This document shows, in pieces, positions 25,968-35,299 of a stretch of 50,368 bases of DNA. Position numbers and translations under genes: made by a program. The stretch covers positions 1-50,368 of the forward strand of contig JARGNR010000046.1 in assembly GCA_029212405.1 (NCBI GenBank), written 5' to 3'. The stretch is from Saprospiraceae bacterium. Its GTDB lineage: Bacteria; Bacteroidota; Bacteroidia; Chitinophagales; Saprospiraceae. The notes beneath the pieces were generated by a model. It ran no database searches. It was not told the origin of the DNA and saw only the letters and a list, made by a program, of their open reading frames with translations. Within the stretch, counting starts at the first letter, position 1. The number at the start of each line of letters is the position of its first letter.

Positions 25968-26288
25968 AATTGTATATGTTTGTTGGTATTATGACCAGTA
26001 TAGTTCAGAAAGTCACTTACTAGGTGTTGTTCGAAACAATATCAGTTAATAATATGCAGCGAAATTCTTAATATAATATTCATACCTACCATATTAAATC
26101 TATCTTAATACTAAACACATCAATAATTGATCCAAAGTTGATTACAGTTTATAATAATACTTAATATATAAAATTACGAATTCAATAAAAAACCTAATCA
26201 GATGATTTTACTTGATCACCCTATTCATTTCTCTGACTCCTCATTTTTGTACTTTAAACTATTCAAATCTAACTTACAGATCAGTCCA
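25968..26288. other. 321-base gap with no recognisable gene
   Basis: AT-rich DNA between the patatin stop and the T9SS gene start. I found no strong hairpin, palindrome or coding frame. Confidence 0.4.
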
Positions 26289-28769
26289 TCATTCTATCCC
26301 TTGCAGTTGGCTGATGACATGTTTATGCTTCATCATAGCTTCCATATAGTTTACAGCTGGCCTGCTTAACAATCTTGCTGTAGCTGGTGGTACAACTCCC
26401 AGGTTTTCGAAATCATATGTATCGCTGCCCAAATCTTTCAATCTATTGATGATTTCAGTATTACTACTGTCGATTTCAAGTTTTAATTTATCCAATAACT
26501 GATAATTTAATGTTCCTCCAAAGAAACCGTCCAACTCATTAGGATCTATATAGAAAGGCAAATCAATGAAATGTAAATCATATTTATCTCCATAGGCCTT
26601 AAGATATTCTCTTAAATAAGTAGGGGTCCTTTCCAAATTAAAAATGGATGATGTAATTGCCCCTACCTCTGTCTTATCCGTATTCCAATAAAGGTCTGTG
26701 GTTAAATCTGGATTATCAGCAAGTATCTTTTTCACTAACGACTGTACATAATTTGATCGATCGTTACGTACCGAGATTAATTTCACTTTTTCTGATACCA
26801 ATGGTTGATACGACTTGCTCGCTTCATAGTCGGCTAGGTATTCACTGAATGATACGAGGCTCATCACCCCTGAATTTTCATAATAGCCCCCATCTACAAA
26901 ATGTCCCTTCTTGGGTATGTTCGCAGCTGGACTAATTACTGGAAACCGATTACAAGTAGACGCTGCTTCAAAAAAGGTCAACGTCTTTACGTCACTCCGT
27001 GTTTTAATATCCAATACATTGATTGTTCCTGGAAACATGCCATCTGCTCGTATGGCACTTACAACTCCAGAGCGATCAACATTTGCCGTACTGTTGATGA
27101 TTATATTGGGATAATACCCTTTGTCAAAAAGTGATGAATAGACCTTATCAAATGGAACCGTATTCACCAAGTCTTCGTTCTCTGTTAAATTATCATTGTA
27201 AAAACTCATGGAGCGGTGTGAACGATCATGTCCCCACCATAGCATTTCAGGAAGCATCTCTCTTAATAAATCCAAACCAAATAAATAAGAAAGTTCTATG
27301 CTTAATATATTGGCATTTTTCACAACGTCTATAGCTTTTTGTTTTTCCCTTTCATCAAAATCAAAATATTTCATTGCAGCATAATTACTCAACCCCATTC
27401 CTCCTCCTGAAACTCCACTAAAGGCAAGAATATCATTGAATTTCTTATCCTTGTCCAAATAATCTAAAATGAGATAATTCCAATAATGTGCTTTTAATCC
27501 TCCACCATATGCTGCATACAATATCGGAACATGGGTAGAATCTCCAGTATGAAGGGCACTGTATGTATCGTAGAATTTATCAACGGAAACTTTTTCACTA
27601 GTGGGTACGATATGCAAAGCATGTAAACTGTTCCCGCTATTCAAATAGTAGATAAAAATGGCTCCAAAAATGATCAGTAAGGAATAATACAGTTTTTTAC
27701 TAATTGAGAACCACTTAATTCTAATTGCATCATTGTCTTTATAGTATAAAAACAACTTAATCAACATAGTCACTAGCGTATACAGCGTAATCAATCCTGC
27801 CAGTACTACATTGATCGGATTGATCAGTTGAGCAATACTCGTATCGATATTAATCACTAGAATTAGTGCCAATACTACAAAACCCATGATACGGATACTA
27901 TGAAGGAAATCCACTATATTTCTTCGTTCAGGTATTAACTTCCTTACAGTTCTATACATCAATAAATACCCAGCCAATGAGAAACAAATAATCACCTGAA
28001 TAATGATGTTCAGTAAATTCCATTCAATCACATACAATGAAAAAACGAAAATCGAAATAAGAATAAAGAAAAAATACCATTGGTATTTATACACCGTTTG
28101 TACTGCTTTATAGATAGAAGCATAGCCTTCTCCACTCTTTAGTTTTCTTCGCAGCGCGACCGCATATAACCAAAAGAGAAATAAAAAGAAACCTACTAAA
28201 AACGCATATAAAATATACAGAAACCATTTATTCATGCCATCAATTTGATAGTATTGATAAGAATGAATGATTAATCCCGCCCAAATAATAAATAGAAAAA
28301 CACCTAAAAACTTTCGAACACTGCCTTCAATGAATTTTAACGTCAAAAAGCCAATCTTCTTTTGGAGGTAAGGATTATGCTCCTCATCAATAACTGGTTT
28401 CTCTTTTTTATCATCATAATAAATCAACCCTCCTTTATCCATGAACCAATCGACATCATCCTCATCATCATTATCAAGATTCATATCAAATAATGAAGTA
28501 TAAACGTAGGTCGGATAGATACTCATAATAAGCGCAAGGAAAAACGTCAAGAAATGAAATAGGCCAACATTCAAACTCAAGCTTCCTAGATTCTCATCTG
28601 TATATAAATCTACAAAAAGGATTGATCCTTGGTCAAAACCTAGAATCAAGGCAATCAAAATAATATAAATGATGATATTTAAGAAGGAACACAATAGTGC
28701 TTTGACAACATTCAAAAATTGAAATTGACTGAGGTCTTCCCAGAATGTAGGGTCCGAATGCTTTTCCAT
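26289..28769 (-). CDS. Membrane-bound patatin-like phospholipase
   Basis: 826 residues. The first 380 carry about nine hydrophobic segments (roughly 22-45, 68-90, 153-170, 183-206, 231-249, 252-272, 293-311, 320-341, 361-378) with an acidic cytoplasmic loop (NLDNDDEDDVDW). The rest is a patatin domain: oxyanion glycine loop YGGGLKA (421-427), nucleophile elbow GVSGG with Ser 454, and the catalytic Asp in FVDGGYYENSG (D626). It therefore looks like an active serine-aspartate lipid acyl hydrolase tethered to the inner membrane. Most bacterial patatins are soluble or autotransported; the large membrane part is unusual. It stands alone with long gaps on both sides, and its substrate and trigger are unknown. 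Confidence 0.88.
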   Translation of the reverse strand: MEKHSDPTFWEDLSQFQFLNVVKALLCSFLNIIIYIILIALILGFDQGSILFVDLYTDENLGSLSLNVGLFHFLTFFLALIMSIYPTYVYTSLFDMNLDNDDEDDVDWFMDKGGLIYYDDKKEKPVIDEEHNPYLQKKIGFLTLKFIEGSVRKFLGVFLFIIWAGLIIHSYQYYQIDGMNKWFLYILYAFLVGFFLFLFWLYAVALRRKLKSGEGYASIYKAVQTVYKYQWYFFFILISIFVFSLYVIEWNLLNIIIQVIICFSLAGYLLMYRTVRKLIPERRNIVDFLHSIRIMGFVVLALILVINIDTSIAQLINPINVVLAGLITLYTLVTMLIKLFLYYKDNDAIRIKWFSISKKLYYSLLIIFGAIFIYYLNSGNSLHALHIVPTSEKVSVDKFYDTYSALHTGDSTHVPILYAAYGGGLKAHYWNYLILDYLDKDKKFNDILAFSGVSGGGMGLSNYAAMKYFDFDEREKQKAIDVVKNANILSIELSYLFGLDLLREMLPEMLWWGHDRSHRSMSFYNDNLTENEDLVNTVPFDKVYSSLFDKGYYPNIIINSTANVDRSGVVSAIRADGMFPGTINVLDIKTRSDVKTLTFFEAASTCNRFPVISPAANIPKKGHFVDGGYYENSGVMSLVSFSEYLADYEASKSYQPLVSEKVKLISVRNDRSNYVQSLVKKILADNPDLTTDLYWNTDKTEVGAITSSIFNLERTPTYLREYLKAYGDKYDLHFIDLPFYIDPNELDGFFGGTLNYQLLDKLKLEIDSSNTEIINRLKDLGSDTYDFENLGVVPPATARLLSRPAVNYMEAMMKHKHVISQLQGIE

Positions 28770-29322
28770 GATTTAACAATTTTATGGGGTGTTTTCAGTC
28801 ATTAAAATACAATATAAATATTTGAATTCGCCATTTCAGCTTTCTTCAATGGTTACAACTTCAAATCTAGTGATGACAAAGCAGTATTTCAGTCTAACTT
28901 TTGTTATAGATAACCAAGATAGTTCTGTTGGTTTTCATCTATGAGAGCGCTCCCAGTCTTCTTTTTAATATGAATATCCAATTGTGTAATACGAAAGAAA
29001 TTTGATTATCAATAAGGTTTGTATTCGTATAGATTTGATACGATTGAAAAATAATCACTCCTATATTTTTGTATAAATATCTAGAAAGAACAAAAGTTGT
29101 TCTACGCAAATATCCGGTGTTTCTACACAATCATTCCGTTTTCGGGCACATAACATTAACATTTTATCGCATTGCCATAGTACATGGATTAATATTACAA
29201 AGGAATACATTTAGACCTATAAAGTAAGAGTCATTAAGCTTTGACATGATAAAACTTAAGGTCAGCCCTTTCATTTCACATGAACTTACAAACGTAGGTT
29301 AATTTGAAAGTCAAGAGGCGTA
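28770..29322. other. 553-base gap upstream of the patatin gene
   Basis: No protein or RNA gene recognised. It includes a perfect inverted repeat AGAACAA-aag-TTGTTCT at 29087-29103, a possible operator, about 320 bases before the patatin start. The gap is unusually long for this window. Confidence 0.4.
29087..29103. repeat. Perfect 7-bp inverted repeat, possible operator
   Basis: AGAACAA and TTGTTCT separated by three bases. No T-run follows, so it is not a typical terminator. No regulator can be named. Confidence 0.3.
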
Positions 29323-30207
29323 TTATCGCTTTCTCTCAGGAATCGGAATATAAGTCGTATCATTCGGAACCTTTGGAAATCGACCTTCCTTCCAATCTTT
29401 CTTTGCTCGTTCTAATCGTTCTTTAGAACTTGAAACAAAATTCCAAAACAAAAACCGTTCTTCTGTCAATGCAGGACCACCAAAGATTAGAACTCGGCTT
29501 CCTTCCTCCATATGAATTTTACATTCGTTTTCAGTTTTAGATACCAGTAATTGTCCAGCCTCCACTCTTTCTTCCTGATCTGATACTGCTCCTGTAGTTA
29601 CCAAAACTCCAATCTCTCCAAATAGACTTTCTTTAATATCTAATTCAGAGGCGGCATCTGCTTGAATATCCAATACATACATCGGTGAATTTAACGGCAA
29701 AGGAGATTCATGACCAAAAGCTTTCCCAGCCAATAATCGAATAGTCATTCCATCTTGCTTCCATGTAGGCACACTGCTTGAAGGGACATAATCAAACCGG
29801 GGTTCCATTTCCTCCTTATCTATGGGTAGTGCAATCCAAATCTGGTAACCATGTAGCAGTAATGAGGTATTCGTACGCATTTCCATAGGGGTACGTTCCG
29901 TATGCGTAACTCCCCTTCCTGCCGTCATCATTCCTACGTCACCAGCATGTATAATTTGGTTCGCTCCAGTACTATCTTTATGGTGTACCGCTCCTTCTAA
30001 TAAATAAGTGAATGTACTGAGACCAATATGTGGGTGTTGGTCAACATCCATCCATCTTGGATCCGATATTAAACTCGGTCCCATATGATCGACAAAAGTG
30101 AAAGGGCCAACTTGTCTCTTTTTACGAAACGGTAGTAATCTTCCCACCATAAAATTTCCAATATCTCTGGCCCGTTCCTCAATTATTAACTTTTCATTAT
30201 TTGCCAT
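29323..30207 (-). CDS. Pirin-family cupin protein
   Basis: 294 residues with two cupin domains. The N-terminal one has pirin signatures: RLLPFRKKRQVGPFTFVDHMGP, DQHPHIGLSTFTYLLEGAVHHKDS (His metal ligands HPH and H in HHKD) and GRGVTHTERTP with the remaining ligands. The second cupin (about 180-290) ends in GPALTEERFLFWNFVSSSKER, the usual pirin ending. Bacterial pirins are cytoplasmic; some have quercetinase-like activity or act as redox-linked regulators. No operon partner is obvious. Confidence 0.92.
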   Translation of the reverse strand: MANNEKLIIEERARDIGNFMVGRLLPFRKKRQVGPFTFVDHMGPSLISDPRWMDVDQHPHIGLSTFTYLLEGAVHHKDSTGANQIIHAGDVGMMTAGRGVTHTERTPMEMRTNTSLLLHGYQIWIALPIDKEEMEPRFDYVPSSSVPTWKQDGMTIRLLAGKAFGHESPLPLNSPMYVLDIQADAASELDIKESLFGEIGVLVTTGAVSDQEERVEAGQLLVSKTENECKIHMEEGSRVLIFGGPALTEERFLFWNFVSSSKERLERAKKDWKEGRFPKVPNDTTYIPIPERKR

Positions 30208-30316
30208 TTATCTCGCTTTATATGGTTTGTACTACTAATTAAAAAACTGGAAAGGAGTTTAGTACACTCATTGAAATAAGCAAAACTACATGTCCAATCT
30301 ATCCATCAGAATCTTA

Positions 30317-31717
30317 TCACAACACTTCTTGCAACCGTACTGCATACAATAAATAAGTAAATCTATTGATGATCAATTTTCGTGAGGCTTGAACCAATTT
30401 GTACCTACTTTCCAAATATTTATTTTCTCGGCTATTCACTAAAAAGATGGAGCTCTCCCCGACATCAAATTTTCGATTTTCAGCAATTAACATCCGATTA
30501 TAATTCGTTACTGTTGTATCTAATAATTCATATTGTTCAAAGGTTTGGTTGATGTTATTGATGTACGTATTTAACTTAACGGTCAACTCTTGATTTTTCA
30601 TTCCACGCTCATATTCGGTGTCACGTATTTTTAACTTGTTCAAATCAATCTTTCCACGCTCTTTCCTTTGTAAAATCGGGTAAGAAAAACTAGCACCAAT
30701 TTTATAGTTTTCAGTATTGAATTCATCAAATAATGCATCGTCCGCAACCGCAATCAACGGATTATAATTGATTCTCAAATCGGGTTTTAATTCTTCACGT
30801 GCCAGTTTTTGATCCAAATTCAAATTATCAATCTTGTAGGCATAGAGCATCAATTCTGGATGAGCAGCCAACCATAAATCTTGAATGATCGTAAGGCTAT
30901 CTACCTGGTAATCCAATAATTCTGTATCTATAGCTTCAGGTGCTGTAAGTGAATCCAATTCAAGGGGCACCTCTCCATCTATCCATAAAAAATTATTCAA
31001 GGCTATCACAGCATTATCTAAATCCTGTTGCGCTTTACTCAAATCCAATTCTCTGGTCTGCAATGAAATGAGTGATTCTAATGTATCGATTGCAGGAACA
31101 TCTCCATTGATGAATCTGCCTCTAGTTCCATCAAACCTAACTTGAGCTAGATTTTGCCCCTCCCTGGCAATTTCTAAAAACGCCCGAGAGGTCTGCCATT
31201 CCAGGTAGGCAATTGAAGCTTTGTACATCAATTCATTTACCATTAATAGACGTTCTTGATCTGTCACGTTTCGATATATGTCGGCTCTTTTCAGTTCAGC
31301 TCGTCGATTATCAATCACCAATCCTTTACCTAAAGGAATACTAATCCCTGCATTCCAAAGACCTCTCTCAGGAAGAAAATCACTGTTGCTCAAAAATTCA
31401 CCACTGTTTCTATCATATCCGGCCTTCAAATCAATTCCATACCAAGTCGGAACCTTGATGGCACCATTTGCCAATGAATAATAGTTTTTATCGTCGAATG
31501 ACTTATGGTTCCAATCTCCTTCAATCTTAGGATCAAATCCCCCTCTAGCTATCCGCTTTGTACTTATAGCCATATCCGACAACAATGCCGCTTGATAAGT
31601 CATGGGATGATTTTCTTTGACGATTTCTATATATTCATCAAAAGTCAAAATTGGATTTAATTGACTATATCCAACTAGATTAAATAAAAGGCAAACTAAA
31701 GCTAAGATTAGTCTCAT
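30317..31717 (-). CDS. TolC-family outer-membrane efflux protein
   Basis: 466 residues with a signal peptide (ends near VGYSQ) and the long periplasmic coiled coils of the TolC/OEP family (about 25-240 and 260-455: repeated helices such as KRADIYRNVTDQERLLMVNELM and RDTEYERGMKNQELTVKLNTYINN). It is the last gene of the ABC-HlyD-thioesterase-TolC run, giving that exporter its outer-membrane channel. Its start overlaps the stop of the thioesterase gene by four bases (31714-31717), so the two are translationally coupled. Confidence 0.9.
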   Translation of the reverse strand: MRLILALVCLLFNLVGYSQLNPILTFDEYIEIVKENHPMTYQAALLSDMAISTKRIARGGFDPKIEGDWNHKSFDDKNYYSLANGAIKVPTWYGIDLKAGYDRNSGEFLSNSDFLPERGLWNAGISIPLGKGLVIDNRRAELKRADIYRNVTDQERLLMVNELMYKASIAYLEWQTSRAFLEIAREGQNLAQVRFDGTRGRFINGDVPAIDTLESLISLQTRELDLSKAQQDLDNAVIALNNFLWIDGEVPLELDSLTAPEAIDTELLDYQVDSLTIIQDLWLAAHPELMLYAYKIDNLNLDQKLAREELKPDLRINYNPLIAVADDALFDEFNTENYKIGASFSYPILQRKERGKIDLNKLKIRDTEYERGMKNQELTVKLNTYINNINQTFEQYELLDTTVTNYNRMLIAENRKFDVGESSIFLVNSRENKYLESRYKLVQASRKLIINRFTYLLYAVRLQEVL

Positions 31718-32097
31718 TTACTCATTCGTTTTATATCCTCAATTGTTAAACCATGTGGTTTTGCTTTTTCATCTTCATCTACTCTTACAAATACAATTTT
31801 ATCAATCGAAATAATCGTTTTTTGCGTAAATAAATTACGAACCAAACATCGCATAGTTATACTTGTCCGTCCAATAGAGACAAACTGCATCCCGATTTCA
31901 ATTACATCTCCTTGTTTTGCCGAAGATATGAAGTTGATCTCTGAAATGTATTTAGTGACTACTTTTTGAGAACGCAGCTTTGTCATCGTGTAAATCCCTG
32001 CTTCTTCATCTATCCACCTCAACAATGCCCCACCAAATAAAGTATTATTTGCATTCAGGTTTTCAGGTTTTATTAATTTTCTTGAATAAAATTTCAT
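31714..32097 (-). CDS. Hotdog-fold acyl-CoA thioesterase
   Basis: 127 residues. The sequence KPENLNANNTLFGGALLRWIDEEAGIYTMTKLR is the conserved start of YciA/BACH-type acyl-CoA thioesterases (Asn near 16, catalytic Asp in WIDEEAG). The central IGMQFVSIGRTSITMRCLV strand pair is also typical. It hydrolyses acyl-CoAs. Unusually, it is embedded between the HlyD and TolC genes of an exporter operon and overlaps the TolC start by four bases; this could be coincidence or hint that the exported compound is acylated. Confidence 0.9.
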   Translation of the reverse strand: MKFYSRKLIKPENLNANNTLFGGALLRWIDEEAGIYTMTKLRSQKVVTKYISEINFISSAKQGDVIEIGMQFVSIGRTSITMRCLVRNLFTQKTIISIDKIVFVRVDEDEKAKPHGLTIEDIKRMSK

Positions 32098-32150
32098 ATC
32101 TATTTTTTAGTTCGACACTATCTAATTGCTTCTCCCTCCCCTTCTTTCCA

Positions 32151-33521
32151 TCACTTTACTTTCCTTAGAGGTGCCTTTGTTTTCACATCTTTGAACTTCG
32201 TTTCTATATAATAATCTGGAGGAAATCCATTCAGTTGTCTCCACAATTCATACCCTACTTTTACATTCTTCAATAAGGTGATAGTATTCGCACCTCCTCC
32301 TACTCTGACTTCATTTGGCCAAGGATTATCATCTGGATCAGGTGCAATCAATATTCTATATTTATTGTTGTCGCTGATATCATTATTAATCGCAAAGACT
32401 TCCCCTCCAAATGTACCATAGCTATTATTCGGCCATCCACTAAATACAATTGCGGGCCAACCATCAAATTGAACACGAACTTTTTGCCCTATTTCTAACA
32501 AAGGCATGTCCATTGGTTCTATGAATGTTTCGACAGCGAGCTTATATTCATTCGGAATAATTCGTACAATCGCATCTCCCGCCTTAATCAATTCTCCGAT
32601 TCCTGTTTTTAAAGCTTTTGTCACCGTACCATTTATAGGGGACGTAATGAAATAATTATTTTGTCTCACTTCATACGTATTATACTGAGATTGCAATTTA
32701 TTTTTACTTGCATCCGCATCATATTTTGATGAGAGTGCAGACATTCGATCCGATTTTGACTTGGCTATCTTATCATCATATTCATTGGTTATGGCAATGA
32801 CATTAGCTTTTAAATTGAGCAATTCATTTCTACTCGCATCCATTTTATTTTGCAAAGAGATCACTTTCGCATTGGCTTCTTGCACAGACAATCTTTTTGC
32901 TTCCAAATCAGTCAATGGCTTTAATCCATCATTATATAGATTTTCGATACGCGCCAACTGATTTAATGCTATGAGTTTCTTAGTATCGGCAGCAACTAAA
33001 TCAATACTATCACTTTGCAGTTTTAATTTTGTCTGCATTATCTTAATGGTATTTTGCTCTAGTTTTATCTGTTTGCCATTTACCAGTGCATCTAATTGCT
33101 GGTTGAGATTCGTAGCTTTTTGAGCATAGGCTTTTGAAGATTCATCCTTGGCAATAATTTGATTATTGGTATTGTCCAAAATCATTGGGTCGAGATATTC
33201 TTCTTTCACCTCCGAGATCCGAATTATCGTATCCCCAACACTCACGATATCCCCTTCTTGTACATACCAACTTTCGATTTTACCACCGATCGTAGCTTGC
33301 ACGGTCTGTGGTCGGTCGTCTGGACTCAGTGTGGTGACATTCCCTTTTGCCCGTATATTTTGCGTCCAAGGCAAAAACATAGCGAATATTCCTCCAACAA
33401 ATACAATGGTCATTACTTTGATAAGCATCCGAGAGACGGTTCTTTCTTCAATAATTCTGAACGCTCTATATTTCGAAAGATCAATATTTTCGTTTATTCT
33501 CTTTAAGCTGATATTCAACAT
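32151..33521 (-). CDS. HlyD-family membrane fusion protein
   Basis: 456 residues with one N-terminal membrane helix (about 34-54), a barrel-sandwich/biotinyl-lipoyl half (TVQATIGGKIESWYVQEGDIVSVGDTII), a long coiled-coil hairpin (about 115-270) and the second lipoyl half (FITSPINGTVTKALKTGIGELIKAGDAIVRIIP). It bridges the inner-membrane ABC protein to TolC. Its ATG lies 6 bases after the ABC gene stop, so they are cotranscribed. No peptidase or cargo gene was seen beside it. Confidence 0.92.
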   Translation of the reverse strand: MLNISLKRINENIDLSKYRAFRIIEERTVSRMLIKVMTIVFVGGIFAMFLPWTQNIRAKGNVTTLSPDDRPQTVQATIGGKIESWYVQEGDIVSVGDTIIRISEVKEEYLDPMILDNTNNQIIAKDESSKAYAQKATNLNQQLDALVNGKQIKLEQNTIKIMQTKLKLQSDSIDLVAADTKKLIALNQLARIENLYNDGLKPLTDLEAKRLSVQEANAKVISLQNKMDASRNELLNLKANVIAITNEYDDKIAKSKSDRMSALSSKYDADASKNKLQSQYNTYEVRQNNYFITSPINGTVTKALKTGIGELIKAGDAIVRIIPNEYKLAVETFIEPMDMPLLEIGQKVRVQFDGWPAIVFSGWPNNSYGTFGGEVFAINNDISDNNKYRILIAPDPDDNPWPNEVRVGGGANTITLLKNVKVGYELWRQLNGFPPDYYIETKFKDVKTKAPLRKVK

Positions 33522-33527
33522 ACCCTA

Positions 33528-35210
33528 TTATTTTAAAAATGTATCAGAAATAACTCTTCCGCGATCCAATTGAACTTCATGATCAATATATTTGGTCCAG
33601 ATCTTATCTACTGCAGTAATAATGATGGACCACGGCTTATTTGAATCCGTGAGATTCTGTATGATCACTTCTTTCTCTATTGCCGGTACATGATCTAATG
33701 GATCCTCCAATAATAATAAACTAGGATCACTCACTACTGCTCTGGCCAAAATTATCTTGTTGGCCGCTGACCTCGGTATTCGTTGACCTTCTGGATCCAG
33801 TCTTGTATTGAGTCCCATCGGAAGAGTCTTGATAAAATCACCCAAATTCACGCATTCAATGGCATTGACAACATTTTGAGTAGAAATGCTCTCTCGTCCC
33901 ATCGCAATATTTTCTAGTAATGACCCTTGAAATATCTCATTATTACTCAAGGCATAACCAATATGTTGTCTCAATGAATTACCATTCACAGATTGAATAG
34001 ACAAACCATTGAATCGGATGACACCTTCATCGGGATCATTGATCCCCGCAATCAAACTCATTAATGTTGATTTACCCGATCCAGAGGAACCTGTAATCAC
34101 CACAGACTCTCCTTGAGGTACATCAAAACTTATATCATCAATAATATTGGAATTACTATCAGGAAAGGAAAATTTTACATTGGTAGCAGAAACTGCCATT
34201 TCATCAATCTTCTCATCAAAACACAAGCCTTCCTCATTTTCCAATTCCATATCCGTTACATACCCAATTTTCTCTAGGGCCGTTAGCACATCGTAAATGG
34301 AGTCCAATGACTTGATCAGTTTCTCTACACTACTTATAATGAGGATTATTATAATTTCAGCAGCAACAAATTGCCCAATATTCATTTCTTGTCGAAACAC
34401 CAGTAGTCCTCCAATCACCAAAAGTCCTGCAGCTACTAATACCTTAAATCCAATAAGACTTAAAAACTGACCTATCAACACCTTAAAATGACTTTCTCTG
34501 GCTTGTATGTAATTACTCACTCTACTGTCTGTATTTGACAAAGAAATCTCTGGATCTTTTACCAACTTAAATGACATCCGCGTTCGTGCTATTTCTTCCA
34601 GCCAATGCGCAACATCATATTTATGCTTGGATTCTACCAAACTAGTTTTTAATCCCCTAGGACCTGTAAATACCAGTATCGTATATACTAAGGCAATCAA
34701 CGCCACACCAAACAAGATAAAGAAAGAATGATACAAGCTCAAAACCACTAAACCAGCAATAATCTGAAATGCCGCCAAAGAAAAATCTATTAATATTTTC
34801 GGAAGACCTTTTTGAATGGTAAGCGTATCAAAAAATCGATTGGCCAACTCAGGAGCATAGTATTTATATAACTCGCTGTATTTGATCCTTGGGATTCTAT
34901 ATGCGAATTCAAAAGATGCTCTACTAAATATCTTCTGTGCAATATTCTCCACAATCCGCAATTGAAGCAATTGAAAAATTCCAGTAAGTGCAATACCTAT
35001 TAATACAAAAACAACTAAAATTATCCATGAAGTAGAGATCTCTCCTCCTTGGATCAAATTAATAATCGCTTGTATCCCTAATGGTAATGATAAGTTTACC
35101 AATCCATTAAGTAACGCATAGGCATATACTTGAGTAATGTCTCTTTTATCTACCGAAAGAAGTCTTTGCAACCTCTGCATAGGTTTGAATACATTCGTAA
35201 CCATTGCCAT
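33528..35210 (-). CDS. ABC exporter (permease-ATPase) with degenerate ATPase motifs
   Basis: 560 residues: a six-helix ABC exporter membrane domain (about 25-310) and a nucleotide-binding domain (340-560). Walker A is intact (GSSGSGKST, 374-382), but other motifs are altered: the signature LSGGQ is replaced by IPRSA (478-482), the Walker B Asp-Glu pair is swapped to LLLLEDP (E502-D503), the Q-loop Gln is missing (ALSNNEIF), and the H-loop His is replaced by Ala (ITAVD, A533). No C39 peptidase domain. It is the first gene of an ABC-HlyD-thioesterase-TolC run and diverges from a TetR gene. Cargo unknown; whether it hydrolyses ATP normally is an open question. Confidence 0.88.
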   Translation of the reverse strand: MAMVTNVFKPMQRLQRLLSVDKRDITQVYAYALLNGLVNLSLPLGIQAIINLIQGGEISTSWIILVVFVLIGIALTGIFQLLQLRIVENIAQKIFSRASFEFAYRIPRIKYSELYKYYAPELANRFFDTLTIQKGLPKILIDFSLAAFQIIAGLVVLSLYHSFFILFGVALIALVYTILVFTGPRGLKTSLVESKHKYDVAHWLEEIARTRMSFKLVKDPEISLSNTDSRVSNYIQARESHFKVLIGQFLSLIGFKVLVAAGLLVIGGLLVFRQEMNIGQFVAAEIIIILIISSVEKLIKSLDSIYDVLTALEKIGYVTDMELENEEGLCFDEKIDEMAVSATNVKFSFPDSNSNIIDDISFDVPQGESVVITGSSGSGKSTLMSLIAGINDPDEGVIRFNGLSIQSVNGNSLRQHIGYALSNNEIFQGSLLENIAMGRESISTQNVVNAIECVNLGDFIKTLPMGLNTRLDPEGQRIPRSAANKIILARAVVSDPSLLLLEDPLDHVPAIEKEVIIQNLTDSNKPWSIIITAVDKIWTKYIDHEVQLDRGRVISDTFLK

Positions 35211-35258
35211 ATTCCTAAATATATTTATTTTACGTTTTAGTAAACAACTTTGATTAAT

Positions 35259-35296
35259 AATAGTTTTACTATTACTGATAAAATTTTTACTATTTA
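35259..35296. promoter_or_regulatory. Probable TetR operator between exporter and regulator genes
   Basis: Inverted repeat AATAG-tttta-CTATT at 35259-35273, and two direct copies of TTTTACTATT at 35264 and 35285, exactly 21 bases (two helical turns) apart. They sit in the 89-base gap between the divergent ABC (35210) and TetR (35300) genes, the standard place for autoregulation. Confidence 0.45.
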
Positions 35297-35299
35297 ATT

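Noticed and set aside
28770-29322. A tRNA or riboswitch in the long gap before the patatin gene
   Set aside because: No cloverleaf, T-arm signature or expected stem set was found in either strand.
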